NCBI GenBank assembly: GCA_937951615.1
Contig: CALFBH010000001.1
Location: 84,061 to 148,060, forward strand
Reading direction: 5' to 3'
Source: an uncultured Saprospiraceae bacterium
GTDB taxonomy: Bacteria > Bacteroidota > Bacteroidia > Chitinophagales > Saprospiraceae
DNA: 64,000 bases
In this document: one piece after another, positions 1 to 8,724 of the stretch
Numbering within the stretch: the stretch's first letter is position 1
How the letters are laid out: the number at the start of each line of letters is the position of its first letter
Position numbers and translations under genes: made by a program
The notes under the pieces: generated by a model
Seen by the model: only the letters and a program-made list of their open reading frames with translations
What the model was told of the DNA's origin: nothing
The model's database searches: none

Positions 1-64
1 TCGAAATAAAACCAACTCTTGGGACATTCGTAATTAAACAATTCGTAATTCGTAATTAAAAACA

Positions 65-820
65 ATGTTTTTCAAAAAAAGACAAGCGGGTTCTATACGA
101 ACAAGCATAGAAATTGATGGGCAGGAAATCCCTGTAAAAATACATTTTGAAAATCGACGGGATGTCCGATTTTCCTGGACACGCACGGGCGCATTTTTGC
201 GTATGCCGCTCACGATTTCCGACAAAAATGAGCAGAAAGCCCGGCAGGATTTTGAAAACTGGATGCGAAAAGTTGCCAAAGACAAGCCCGAACTTCTGGA
301 ACGCGTTCGCGGACGGGAATATGCTGACGGCGCTACACTCACGGTCGGCAACAAGACTTACCTCATTCGGCTGGTACATGAAGATGTCAAATACCACAAA
401 GCAAAAATTGTGGACGATACGATTTATATCACCGTCAGCACGCGAGACTCTGGACACCATTTACAAAAAAGCCTTCGGCAGATGATTAGTCGCTGCGTTG
501 GGCAAGATCATTTGCCACACATTATCAGTCGTGTGCAGTACTGGAACGATAATCATTTCAATAAGCCCATCAATGCCGTCCGCTTCAAGCTCAATCAATC
601 CAACTGGGGCAGCTGCTCCACTAAAGGCAATATCAATCTCTCCACCCGCCTGCTCTTCGCGCCCGACGATGTGATTGATTATGTCATTGTCCACGAATTG
701 GCGCATCTGGTGGAACAAAACCACTCCGCCGCCTTCTGGAAAGTGGTGCATGATGTGATGCCGGATTATAAGGAGAAAGAGCAGTGGCTGAAGGTGAATG
801 GGGAGGGGTGTCAGTTTTGA
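65..820 (+). CDS. YgjP/DUF45-type zinc metallopeptidase
   Basis: 251-residue protein of the YgjP-like (DUF45, SprT/M48-related) metallopeptidase family. Visible directly: the family block WGSCSTKGNINLS followed by the zincin helix HELAHLVEQNH, in which the two His of HELAH and the later His (NHSAAFW) would bind zinc and Glu would be catalytic. No signal peptide or membrane segment is seen, so it is probably cytoplasmic. The length suits the family (about 230-250). The ATG at 65 is the first in frame and lies just after a repetitive AT-rich leader (three copies of attcgtaatt within 1-64). It stands alone: the next gene starts 205 bp downstream and is much richer in AT. The substrate is unknown; YgjP relatives are often linked to restriction or conflict loci, but that link is not demonstrated here. 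Confidence 0.88.
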   Translation: MFFKKRQAGSIRTSIEIDGQEIPVKIHFENRRDVRFSWTRTGAFLRMPLTISDKNEQKARQDFENWMRKVAKDKPELLERVRGREYADGATLTVGNKTYLIRLVHEDVKYHKAKIVDDTIYITVSTRDSGHHLQKSLRQMISRCVGQDHLPHIISRVQYWNDNHFNKPINAVRFKLNQSNWGSCSTKGNINLSTRLLFAPDDVIDYVIVHELAHLVEQNHSAAFWKVVHDVMPDYKEKEQWLKVNGEGCQF

Positions 821-1025
821 GTTTTTTTTCTTAAAAATGTGATTATAAATGAGCTTGTAATTGACCCTACAATAAGTACACCAATGAGTTGGTTATTGAC
901 CTCTACTTCAATCAACTGATTTCATATTTCATTTTTTGTATCGTCACTTTTTTGGTTATCTTTATGAAAATTTTAGAACTTAAAATCTTTTCTTAGAAAC
1001 AGAAATAAAAACTATTAGACTCCTA

Positions 1026-1928
1026 ATGAACAGTCCACTACAAAATAATTTTCAGATTCAAATTGAATCATTGCATCTTTTTGAATTTCAAGATTTCATA
1101 ACAAAATTATTCATGTTCAGATATGGTGCTGAAAACTATATTTCGCCTCGTGATATAAAAGATAAAGGTGCAGACGGAATAATTAGAGATAGAAACATAC
1201 TTGTAGCCTGCTATGGACCTAAAAAAATTAATAAGAATAGATATATAGAAAAAATAGTTGGGGATTTTGAGTCATATTCGGATAATTGGGAATCTCAATA
1301 TAAAAACTGGATGTTTGTTACAAATAATGACATTCCTGAATATGCTATTAGTAAAATTAATTCCCTAAAAGAAGATACAATACAGATTGGGATAAAAAAC
1401 ATATTGCAATTTATTGACGAACTGCCCAATCATCAAAGAAGAGAGCTTGGTAAATACCTCAACATTGATAACACTTTATTTGCGCTTGATTATTTAAAAG
1501 AAGTCATTGAGGATTTGTTGAAAGATGCTTCATTTACGAAAAAAAACATCGTCTATAAAAAGCAAATTTATTTTCCAGAAAAAGTGCGTTTAAATTTTAA
1601 AGAGGCTGATGTAGAGAGCATTTTGATAGAATTTGATAGCTATTTTGAGAATGGTGTTTTTGATGAAATTGAGAGTCTCCTCTTAGGCTATGAAGATGAA
1701 GACTTTGAGAAGCTAAAACATAGGATTATGTATGACTTCGATAATTATTCAGAGAGTTTTAAAGATAGATTAAGGCGACTAACTGACTATTATCTGATTA
1801 AGTATTCAAGTGAAAACGATGATGATTATCTATATTACGTTAGAGCAGTGATAATTTATTTTTTTGAACAATGTATAATAGGCAAAAAAACGGATAAAGA
1901 GAATGATACTACCACATCCAGAAACTGA
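1026..1928 (+). CDS. Putative ABC-3C system effector with restriction-endonuclease-like N-terminus
   Basis: 300-residue protein and first gene of a tight three-gene operon. The N-terminal ~130 residues look like a PD-(D/E)xK nuclease fold of the Mrr type: a helix with E20 (LHLFEFQDF), D50 in KDKGADGI, and K66 in the next strand (ILVACYGPK). The residue two before the lysine is not the usual Glu/Gln, so catalytic competence is uncertain. The C-terminal half (about 150-300) is helical and acidic with no motif I recognise; in ABC-three-component systems this part couples the effector to the middle component. The gene is visibly AT-rich compared with carB, consistent with horizontal acquisition. 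Its 3' end overlaps the next gene by 26 bp. The family assignment comes from domain logic and operon order, not from a search. Confidence 0.6.
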   Translation: MNSPLQNNFQIQIESLHLFEFQDFITKLFMFRYGAENYISPRDIKDKGADGIIRDRNILVACYGPKKINKNRYIEKIVGDFESYSDNWESQYKNWMFVTNNDIPEYAISKINSLKEDTIQIGIKNILQFIDELPNHQRRELGKYLNIDNTLFALDYLKEVIEDLLKDASFTKKNIVYKKQIYFPEKVRLNFKEADVESILIEFDSYFENGVFDEIESLLLGYEDEDFEKLKHRIMYDFDNYSESFKDRLRRLTDYYLIKYSSENDDDYLYYVRAVIIYFFEQCIIGKKTDKENDTTTSRN

Positions 1929-2169
1929 TTTTTCTCTGAATATATTAGTTGTTTCTGCTGATATTATTAGAGAGCTAAAAAAACATAAAAAGACAATCTT
2001 TTTAGAAAAGACAATGCAGTCTTTTCTAAAAAAAGATGTTAAACGAACACCCGATTTGTTTATTAAATGTCTGGTGTTTTTATATAGCGTTGGTTTGATT
2101 GAATATAATGATTTTAAATTAAAATTAACACCTAAAGAGAGTTACATACAATTAGAAATGTTCGAGTAA
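1903..2169 (+). CDS. Putative ABC-3C middle component (MC6-like)
   Basis: 88-residue protein that overlaps the preceding gene by 26 bp and ends 7 bp before the ATPase gene, so the three are almost certainly translated together. It opens with a short Pro-containing strand (ILPHPETDFSLNILVVS), followed by helices and the stretch DLFIKCLVFLYSVGLIEY. That pattern is what I associate with small winged-helix-like middle components of ABC-three-component systems (MC6 type). It has no catalytic motif. Its expected role is a bridge between the DUF2326 ATPase and the nuclease-like effector. The ATG at 1903 has a plausible purine-rich site (aaagag) just upstream. The function is inferred mostly from position and size. 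Confidence 0.55.
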   Translation: MILPHPETDFSLNILVVSADIIRELKKHKKTIFLEKTMQSFLKKDVKRTPDLFIKCLVFLYSVGLIEYNDFKLKLTPKESYIQLEMFE

Positions 2170-2176
2170 AATTAGC

Positions 2177-3970
2177 ATGATTAAAAGATTATTTTCTAAT
2201 ACAGGACTACTACTGAAGAACTTTGAGTTCCACTCTGGTATTAATATCATTTTAGGTAGATATTCAAAAAATGAAGATGCTACTGGAGTTAATGGTATTG
2301 GTAAATCAAGTTTAATAAGGTTGATTGATTATGCTTTTTTATCAAATAGTGCTCAAAAAATATTTTACGGAAGCCGTTATGACTTCTTACGAGATGAAGA
2401 ACACGATGTAGTCTTAGAGTTTGAAGTAAATAATAAATCTTATTTTATTAAAAGAGATTTTAAGAAAAAAAGCCCCGTATTATTTGGTTCTCAGGTAAAT
2501 AATCTCGAAGAGTTTGAAAAACCTGAATTAGGAATTATACTTGCTGATTTATTTCTACCAATAGAAAAAAGCGATGTGTTTTTTGAAGGTAATAAGTTTA
2601 GAACAATATTTGACTTTTTTATTAAAGATGATTTAGATAGCCGTAAAAGGTTTGAACCACTAAATTTTTTAAAATTCAATGCAAACATAAAGCAAAAGTC
2701 GATATACAATTTTTTCTTGCTTGGTTTGTCCACAAAAAATTTAATTAAGTACGACGAACAATCAAAAGAGTATAATAAAATTAGTTCAGCGATAAAAACA
2801 GCCGAAGAGAAAATTAAAATTGACGCAGGTAAATCTATATCAGAATACAGAAGTGAACGATTTAATATTCAGCAAAGGGTTGATTTGCTTGAAAGCAGTT
2901 TGGATAACTATCATTTTATTGAAAAATATAAAGACCTTGAAAAACAGTTAGTCAATGTTACAAAGGAAATAAACCTTAAACTTAAAGAGTATAATTCTTT
3001 GGACAGAAAATTGAATAAAATAAAAGAAAGCTATGAAGTAAATAAGAACATAGAAACTAAAGAAATCCAAAAAATATATAATGAAGTAAGTGAAAATTTT
3101 GGCAACCAAATCGCAAAAACACTGAATGAAGTTATTGAGTTTAAAAATAACATTATTCAAAACAGAAAAAGGTATTTAATACAAAAAGAAAAAAAAATAC
3201 AAGAAGCAATCGATTTAGTATTGAAAGATATTTCAAACATGGAGTTTAAACGCAGCAGCTACTATAAAAAAATGGATGAAAGTGGTGCTTTAGATAGTAT
3301 AAAAAAAACTTATGAGGAGCTGATTATAGAAAAATCGGGTTTGGAAAAAAATCTGCAAGTAATTAAACAAATAGACGAATATCAGGAGATGCTTGCGAAT
3401 CTTAATGTAAGAATCAGTGAAGTCCGCAGACAGATTTCAAGTGAATTAAAAGAATTTGAAAAGAAAATAGATGAGTTAAGAGAGATGTTTGTTGATATAT
3501 TAAAAAATGCCATTTATGTCGGTGAAAATTATGACAATGCCTATTTCGACATAACTCCGAACCCAACCTCCAATCGCAATCGACTACCTTTTAATATCGA
3601 AATAGAAATACCAAAAGCGGATGCATTAGGACAAGAGCTTCTAAAGATTGTTGTTTATGATTTAATGGTATTTTTATATAATATCTCTAAGCCTAGAAAA
3701 TTTCCTGACTTCTTAGTTCATGATGGAGTTTTTCATGGTATTTCAATTAAAACGAAAATAAATACTATAAATTATGTTCATCGACATTATCTTAAAAATA
3801 TAAAAGATAAAAAGCTCCAATATATTTTGACATTTAATGAAGATGAAATAATAACCTCTGTAGGTGACAACGCTGATTATGGAGAGTTTGGGTTTGACTT
3901 CGAAAAAAGTATAGTGGCCGAATTTGAAGACGTACCTGAAAAAACAATTTTCAAAAGAGTTTTCGATTAA
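2177..3970 (+). CDS. DUF2326-type SMC/RecN-like ABC ATPase (ABC-3C ATPase)
   Basis: 597-residue ATPase with the SMC/Rad50 plan. The N-terminal lobe carries the Walker A motif GVNGIGKSS (about residues 37-45). A long charged coiled coil rich in Lys, Glu and Ile covers about 190-450. The C-terminal lobe has a Walker-B-like hydrophobic strand ending in FLVHDGVFHG. The combination of N-terminal ATP lobe, coiled coil and a FLVHD strand in place of a classical Walker B is typical of DUF2326 proteins, the ATPases of ABC-three-component systems. It is the last gene of the operon 1026-3970; the downstream carB has its own start 79 bp later and its own promoter box. The role is predicted to be sensing or remodelling of nucleoprotein and licensing of the effector. 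No defence activity can be shown from sequence alone. Confidence 0.75.
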   Translation: MIKRLFSNTGLLLKNFEFHSGINIILGRYSKNEDATGVNGIGKSSLIRLIDYAFLSNSAQKIFYGSRYDFLRDEEHDVVLEFEVNNKSYFIKRDFKKKSPVLFGSQVNNLEEFEKPELGIILADLFLPIEKSDVFFEGNKFRTIFDFFIKDDLDSRKRFEPLNFLKFNANIKQKSIYNFFLLGLSTKNLIKYDEQSKEYNKISSAIKTAEEKIKIDAGKSISEYRSERFNIQQRVDLLESSLDNYHFIEKYKDLEKQLVNVTKEINLKLKEYNSLDRKLNKIKESYEVNKNIETKEIQKIYNEVSENFGNQIAKTLNEVIEFKNNIIQNRKRYLIQKEKKIQEAIDLVLKDISNMEFKRSSYYKKMDESGALDSIKKTYEELIIEKSGLEKNLQVIKQIDEYQEMLANLNVRISEVRRQISSELKEFEKKIDELREMFVDILKNAIYVGENYDNAYFDITPNPTSNRNRLPFNIEIEIPKADALGQELLKIVVYDLMVFLYNISKPRKFPDFLVHDGVFHGISIKTKINTINYVHRHYLKNIKDKKLQYILTFNEDEIITSVGDNADYGEFGFDFEKSIVAEFEDVPEKTIFKRVFD

Positions 3971-4025
3971 ATCCAGTATTAAAAATAAAAAACACACAGC
4001 ATTAATTCCCTCTCAATCAATTCCG

Positions 4026-4033
4026 TATATTTG
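4026..4033 (+). promoter_or_regulatory. Candidate Bacteroidota -7 box upstream of carB
   Basis: TATATTTG matches the Bacteroidota -7 consensus TAnnTTTG and sits 17 bp before the carB ATG. No convincing -33 TTTG lies 19-21 bp upstream. It would let carB be transcribed independently of the AT-rich operon whose last stop is at 3970. Confidence 0.4.
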
Positions 4034-4049
4034 CGCCCAAATTTTCACT

Positions 4050-6866
4050 ATGCCACGCGACACCACGATTAAATCCGTTCTCATCATAGGCAGCGGTCCT
4101 ATCATTATAGGACAAGCCTGCGAATTTGACTATTCCGGTACACAAGCTTCCCGCTCTTTGCGCGAAGAAGGTATCGAAGTCACGCTCATCAATTCCAATC
4201 CGGCCACCATCATGACTGATCCTGTGACGGCTGACAACATTTACCTGAAACCACTGACCGTCGAAAGTATTATCGAAATACTGGAAGAACGGGACATTGA
4301 TGCGGTGCTGGCAACCATGGGCGGACAAACTGCGCTCAACCTAGCCATCGAAGCAGATAAACAGGGTGTTTGGGATAAATATAATGTCCGGCTTATCGGT
4401 GTAGATATTGATGCGATAGAACTGACCGAAAATCGGGAAAAATTTCGCAAACACGTCATTGACATGGGCATGGAAGTCGCGCCTTCTCAGATTGCCAATT
4501 CATTTTTGGAAGGCATGGAAGCTGCACAAAAAATTGGCTTTCCGCTCGTGCTGCGTCCGTCTTACACGCTGGGTGGCACAGGCGGTGGTTTTGTACACAG
4601 AAAAGAAGAATTTGAAGATGCCCTGCGCTACGCGCTGAATGCTTCACCGACACACGAAGTACTGGTAGAAAAAGCCGTTCTCGGCTGGAAAGAATTTGAG
4701 TTGGAATTGCTGCGCGATGACAATAATAATGTGGTCATTATCTGTACCGTCGAGAATTTGGACCCAATGGGTATCCACACAGGCGATAGCATCACAGTCG
4801 CGCCAGCCATGACACTTTCTGATACGGCTTACCAAACCATGCGAAACGATGCCATCCGAATGATGCGCTCACTTGGTAATTTTGCTGGCGGTTGTAATGT
4901 ACAGTTTGCCCAAAACCCGGTAGATGAACGCCTCATTCCCATAGAAATCAATCCGAGGGTGTCGCGCTCTTCTGCATTGGCGAGTAAGGCGACGGGTTAC
5001 CCGATTGCTAAAATTGCGGCAAAATTGGCGATTGGTTATACTTTAGATGAATTAAAAAATCAAATCACCAAAACGACTTCTGCTTATTTTGAGCCTACGC
5101 TCGATTATGTGATTGTAAAAATGCCCCGTTGGAATTTTGATAAATTTCAAGGTTCTGACCATCGCCTCGGTTTGCAAATGAAATCGGTGGGCGAAGTCAT
5201 GGCAATCGGACGTACTTTTCTGGAAGCTTTACAAAAAGCCTGTCAGTCGCAGGAAAATGGACGGATGGGACTCGGCGCAGACAAAAAAGAATGGATACGC
5301 ACCGATGATATTATGCAACGGCTAGAAGAGGCCAGCGATGATAGAATTTATCGCCTGAAAGATGCTTTGCGCCTTGGTGTTCCGGCTAAGACCATTCACA
5401 AGCTGACGCATATTGATCCTTGGTTTATTGCCCAAATCAAGCGACTGGTGAAAATGGAAGAGCTATTGGTACGATTTAATGTTGCGGAAGATTTGGAATA
5501 CGATTTTCTAAAACAACTCAAACAGGTCGGTTATTCCGATGCACAAATTGCCTGGGTGATGCGCATCAAAGAAGAGCAGGTCACGCGCCGTCGGAAGGAC
5601 TTAGACATTCGTCGTGTTTATAAAATGGTGGATACCTGTGCGGCTGAATTTGAAGCGAAGACGCCCTATTTTTATTCTACTTTTGATGGTGAAAATGAAA
5701 GTATTCCAAGCGATAAAAAGAAAGTAATCGTATTGGGTTCAGGCCCAAATCGTATTGGTCAGGGTATCGAATTTGACTATTGTTGTGTACATGGTTTAAT
5801 GGCGATTAAAGAAGCAGGTTATGAGTCGATTATGATTAACTGTAATCCAGAAACCGTCTCCACCGATTTTGATGTTGCCGATAAATTATACTTTGAACCA
5901 GTTTTTTGGGAACACATAGAAGAGATTATCGAGCTGGAACAACCAGAAGGCATTATTGTACAATTGGGCGGACAAACCGCCTTGAAACTGGCGAAGAAAT
6001 TCTATGAAAAAGGTATCAATATTATTGGTACGAGCTATAAAGCCATGGATTTGGCAGAAGACCGGGGTGCATTTTCTGATCTGCTGAAAGAACTGAACAT
6101 TCCCTATCCCGAATATGGTGCAGCCGACGACGCCGACGAAGCCCTTGTGATTGCCAATCGGGTGACTTATCCCGTCTTAGTACGCCCCTCTTATGTCTTG
6201 GGTGGTCAGCGGATGCGGATTGTCATCAATGATGAAGAGTTGGAAAAATCGGTTCTTGGCATTCTCAAACACATGCCAGAGAATAAAATTTTGATTGACC
6301 AATTTTTGGAACGTGCCAAAGAAGCGGAGATAGATGCCATTTGTGATGGCGAAGATGTTCACATCATGGGTATTATGGAACACATCGAGCCGGCTGGTAT
6401 TCATTCTGGCGATAGCTCGGCAGTATTGCCGCCTTATAGTTTGTCAGATGAAGTGATTGCCAGCATGAAAGAATATACCCGTAAGCTGGCTTTTGCTTTG
6501 GGTATCAAAGGGCTGATTAATATCCAATTTGCCATTAAAGATGAAAAAGTTTATGTGATAGAAGCCAATCCACGTGGCTCACGCACGACTCCTTTTATTG
6601 CGAAAGCCTATAATATTCCTTATATCAAAATTGCGACACTGGTGATGCTGGGTACACACAAACTGAGCGATTTTGAGATGATTAATAAGCTGGACGGCTA
6701 TGCCATAAAAGTGCCGGTTTTCTCTTTCGATAAATTCCCGAATGTCGATAAAAACCTAGGACCGGAAATGAAATCTACAGGTGAAGCCATTCGATTTATC
6801 AAAGATCTGACTGACCCGTTTTTCCGCGAACTCGACCGAAACCGAAGTATGTTTCTGATGAGATAA
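4050..6866 (+). CDS. carB: Carbamoyl-phosphate synthase large subunit, lacking the MGS domain
   Basis: 938 residues. It makes carbamoyl phosphate from bicarbonate, ammonia and two ATP, for pyrimidine and arginine synthesis. Two homologous synthetase halves are clear: each begins with a GSGP block (SVLIIGSGPIIIGQACEFDY near residue 8; VIVLGSGPNRIGQGIEFDY near 557) and each carries an ATP-grasp domain (RPSYTLGGTGGG and RPSYVLGGQRM). The protein stops right after the second ATP-grasp half (KSTGEAIRFIKDL...). It therefore lacks the ~130-residue C-terminal MGS-like allosteric domain of the ~1070-residue enterobacterial enzyme; Bacteroidota CarB of about 940-950 residues commonly look like this. 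The ATG at 4050 is preferred over a longer reading from 3924 because the extra N-terminus overlaps the upstream ATPase gene and the family starts at MPRDTTIKSV. No carA is nearby. Confidence 0.96.
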   Translation: MPRDTTIKSVLIIGSGPIIIGQACEFDYSGTQASRSLREEGIEVTLINSNPATIMTDPVTADNIYLKPLTVESIIEILEERDIDAVLATMGGQTALNLAIEADKQGVWDKYNVRLIGVDIDAIELTENREKFRKHVIDMGMEVAPSQIANSFLEGMEAAQKIGFPLVLRPSYTLGGTGGGFVHRKEEFEDALRYALNASPTHEVLVEKAVLGWKEFELELLRDDNNNVVIICTVENLDPMGIHTGDSITVAPAMTLSDTAYQTMRNDAIRMMRSLGNFAGGCNVQFAQNPVDERLIPIEINPRVSRSSALASKATGYPIAKIAAKLAIGYTLDELKNQITKTTSAYFEPTLDYVIVKMPRWNFDKFQGSDHRLGLQMKSVGEVMAIGRTFLEALQKACQSQENGRMGLGADKKEWIRTDDIMQRLEEASDDRIYRLKDALRLGVPAKTIHKLTHIDPWFIAQIKRLVKMEELLVRFNVAEDLEYDFLKQLKQVGYSDAQIAWVMRIKEEQVTRRRKDLDIRRVYKMVDTCAAEFEAKTPYFYSTFDGENESIPSDKKKVIVLGSGPNRIGQGIEFDYCCVHGLMAIKEAGYESIMINCNPETVSTDFDVADKLYFEPVFWEHIEEIIELEQPEGIIVQLGGQTALKLAKKFYEKGINIIGTSYKAMDLAEDRGAFSDLLKELNIPYPEYGAADDADEALVIANRVTYPVLVRPSYVLGGQRMRIVINDEELEKSVLGILKHMPENKILIDQFLERAKEAEIDAICDGEDVHIMGIMEHIEPAGIHSGDSSAVLPPYSLSDEVIASMKEYTRKLAFALGIKGLINIQFAIKDEKVYVIEANPRGSRTTPFIAKAYNIPYIKIATLVMLGTHKLSDFEMINKLDGYAIKVPVFSFDKFPNVDKNLGPEMKSTGEAIRFIKDLTDPFFRELDRNRSMFLMR

Positions 6867-6877
6867 CAAATAATGAT

Positions 6878-6948
6878 GAACTATGAACGAGGAATGATGA
6901 ATACACTCATATTTGTATTCATCGTTCATCATTTATCATTCATAGTTC
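6878..6948. repeat. Imperfect palindrome downstream of carB
   Basis: Arms 6878-6887 (gaactatgaa) and 6939-6948 (ttcatagttc) pair exactly, and an inner pair 6896-6904/6915-6923 (gatgaatac/gtattcatc) pairs exactly around a short loop. It lies 11 bp after the carB stop and may fold at the 3' end of the transcript, but no T-run follows, so a classical intrinsic terminator is not claimed. The material is built from ATGAATG-type words and looks like a repeat remnant. Confidence 0.55.
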
Positions 6949-7110
6949 CTACAAAAACACAGGTTCATCTATAATTCCCTGCCTTGTCTCTAAATTTAAT
7001 TTATATGTTCCAAAGAATGACTATTTTGGAGAATGAATGTTTGTAACTTGCTATACACTTTTGCATTGGCTAATAATTTCCCCTGCCGATAGTTATCAGT
7101 AAAGGACGCA

Positions 7111-7336
7111 CAGAGATAAAATTGGTTCTATTGGGTTAGTCCTGAAAGGACGATATATGTCAGCGATGGAAGTATTCCATCGTTTGTAAAGAAACATGAC
7201 CTTCAAGCCCTGAAAGGGCGAAATAGCTTATATCGCCCTTTCAGGGCTTGAAGATATGCGGTTTAAACTGGAATAGGACTGCGTCCTATCCTGACATATA
7301 TCGTCCCTTCAGGACTTTATTTCCCCATCATCTCTG
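7111..7336. repeat. Nested multi-arm palindromic element (REP-like)
   Basis: Three concentric inverted repeats are readable. The outermost is cagagat (7111-7117) with atctctg (7330-7336). A 25-bp pair follows, 7139-7163 with 7291-7315, one mismatch. The central pair is a perfect 20-bp hairpin, 7201-7220 with 7234-7253 (arms cttcaagccctgaaagggcg). Side hairpins occur at 7164-7182 (cgatgga/tccatcg) and about 7272-7288 (ataggac/gtcctat). As single-stranded DNA or RNA this folds into a clover-like structure. The intergenic region 6867-7432 holds no gene that I can support. Elements of this type are often spread by REP-associated Y1 transposases; none is in the window. Confidence 0.7.
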
Positions 7337-7432
7337 TCCCGAAAGGGAAGATTCGATAATTTTGAGTCCAGTAGTTTAGAACATTTGAATTTGTATTTCT
7401 CATTTGAATTTGAATTTTAGAAAAGCGCTGTT

Positions 7433-8671
7433 ATGCAATTGATGGAAAACATACGCCTTGCCCTTCGTGCTATTCGTAGCAACTTATTGCGGGCTATTCT
7501 GACCTTGGTGATTATTGCCTTTGGAATCATGGCATTGGTCGGTATCCTGACGGCTATTGATGGGATCAACTCTTCATTGAGCAGCAGCCTGGCCAGTATG
7601 GGCGCGAATACCTTCAACATAGTGCGCAAAGGCGAGGGCATTGGTGGAGGCGATCGACGCAGGCGCAAAAAAGGACCGCATATCACTTACGATCATGCCA
7701 TTGAACTGAAAGAACGCTTTGACTTTCCTGCTCAGATATCTGTCTCAGAAATGGGGACATCGCTGGGAACGATTAAATACAAAAGTGAAAAAACAAATCC
7801 TAATGTCACGATTTATGGCATTGACGAAAACTATCTGGATGTCGCGGGTTACGAGTTGTCGGAAGGCAGGAATATTACCTATACAGAGGCGATGAATGGG
7901 CGGCGCGTAGCCATTATCGGGCAGGATGTCGTCAAGAAATTATACCAAGACGCAGAGCGGGACAATGTGATGAATTCAGATATTCTGGCAAATGGCATCA
8001 AGTATAAAGTGATTGGCATCTTGGCAGAAAAAGGATCAAGCGGCTCGTTTTCAGGCGACCGTATGGTGATGATTCCTTTGCAAAACCTGAAACAGACTTT
8101 CAGTAATCCAAACAGCTCTTATAATGTGTCCGTAGGTGTCAAAAACACGCTGGACATAGATGTAGCGATAGATGAAGCAACAGGCATATTCCGTAATGTC
8201 AGGGGCTTGAAAGTATCAGAACCAAACGATTTTGAAATGACAAAAAGCGATGGTTTGTTTTCTTTGTTTCAGGAAAACACAGCAGCCATTCGCGGTGCGA
8301 CTATTTTTATCGGCATCATCACTTTGCTCGGCGCAGCTATTGGTTTGATGAATATTATGCTGGTCTCGGTAACGGAAAGAACACGAGAAATCGGCATCAC
8401 CAAAGCCCTCGGTGCGACGCGACGCAACATCATGGTGCAATTCCTGACAGAAGCGATTGTAATTTGTCAGTTAGGTGGTTTGCTGGGTATTGTATTGGGT
8501 GTAGCGGCTGGTTTTGGCGTGACGATACTGACGGATGGTGCTTTTGTCATTCCCTGGGCCTGGATTTTCCTAGGTGTTACCGTTTGTTTTATCGTGGGGC
8601 TGGTTTCTGGTTTGTATCCTGCTTTGAAGGCGGCTCGGTTGGACCCTATTGAGGCACTTCGGTATGAGTAG
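7433..8671 (+). CDS. MacB/FtsX-type ABC transporter permease
   Basis: 412-residue inner-membrane permease of the MacB family. One transmembrane helix lies near the N-terminus (LTLVIIAFGIMALVGILTAI, about 22-41), followed by a ~220-residue periplasmic MacB_PCD domain. A three-helix FtsX domain follows: ATIFIGIITLLGAAIGLMNI, the segment around GGLLGIVLGVAAGFGVTIL, and FLGVTVCFIVGLVSGLYPAL. It ends with the family signature LDPIEALRYE. Partners would be a LolD/MacB-type ATPase and a periplasmic adaptor, but neither is adjacent; uvrB follows after 53 bp. The substrate is unknown (peptides, lipids or envelope components are typical). ATG 7433 and ATG 7442 (MENIRLAL) are both possible; the first is used. 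Confidence 0.9.
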   Translation: MQLMENIRLALRAIRSNLLRAILTLVIIAFGIMALVGILTAIDGINSSLSSSLASMGANTFNIVRKGEGIGGGDRRRRKKGPHITYDHAIELKERFDFPAQISVSEMGTSLGTIKYKSEKTNPNVTIYGIDENYLDVAGYELSEGRNITYTEAMNGRRVAIIGQDVVKKLYQDAERDNVMNSDILANGIKYKVIGILAEKGSSGSFSGDRMVMIPLQNLKQTFSNPNSSYNVSVGVKNTLDIDVAIDEATGIFRNVRGLKVSEPNDFEMTKSDGLFSLFQENTAAIRGATIFIGIITLLGAAIGLMNIMLVSVTERTREIGITKALGATRRNIMVQFLTEAIVICQLGGLLGIVLGVAAGFGVTILTDGAFVIPWAWIFLGVTVCFIVGLVSGLYPALKAARLDPIEALRYE

Positions 8672-8724
8672 GGGGTGAAATTCAAACTGCGCACGACAAC
8701 ACATCAACACGACAACACAACAAA

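Noticed and set aside
3924..4049. Extended N-terminus for CarB
   Set aside because: Overlaps the upstream ATPase gene out of frame and lacks family similarity; MPRDTTIKSV at 4050 is the normal start and has a promoter box just before it.
7111..7336. Nested palindrome considered as a simple terminator or CRISPR repeat
   Set aside because: No T-run follows the main stem and there is no repeated spacer structure; a multi-arm repeat element fits better.
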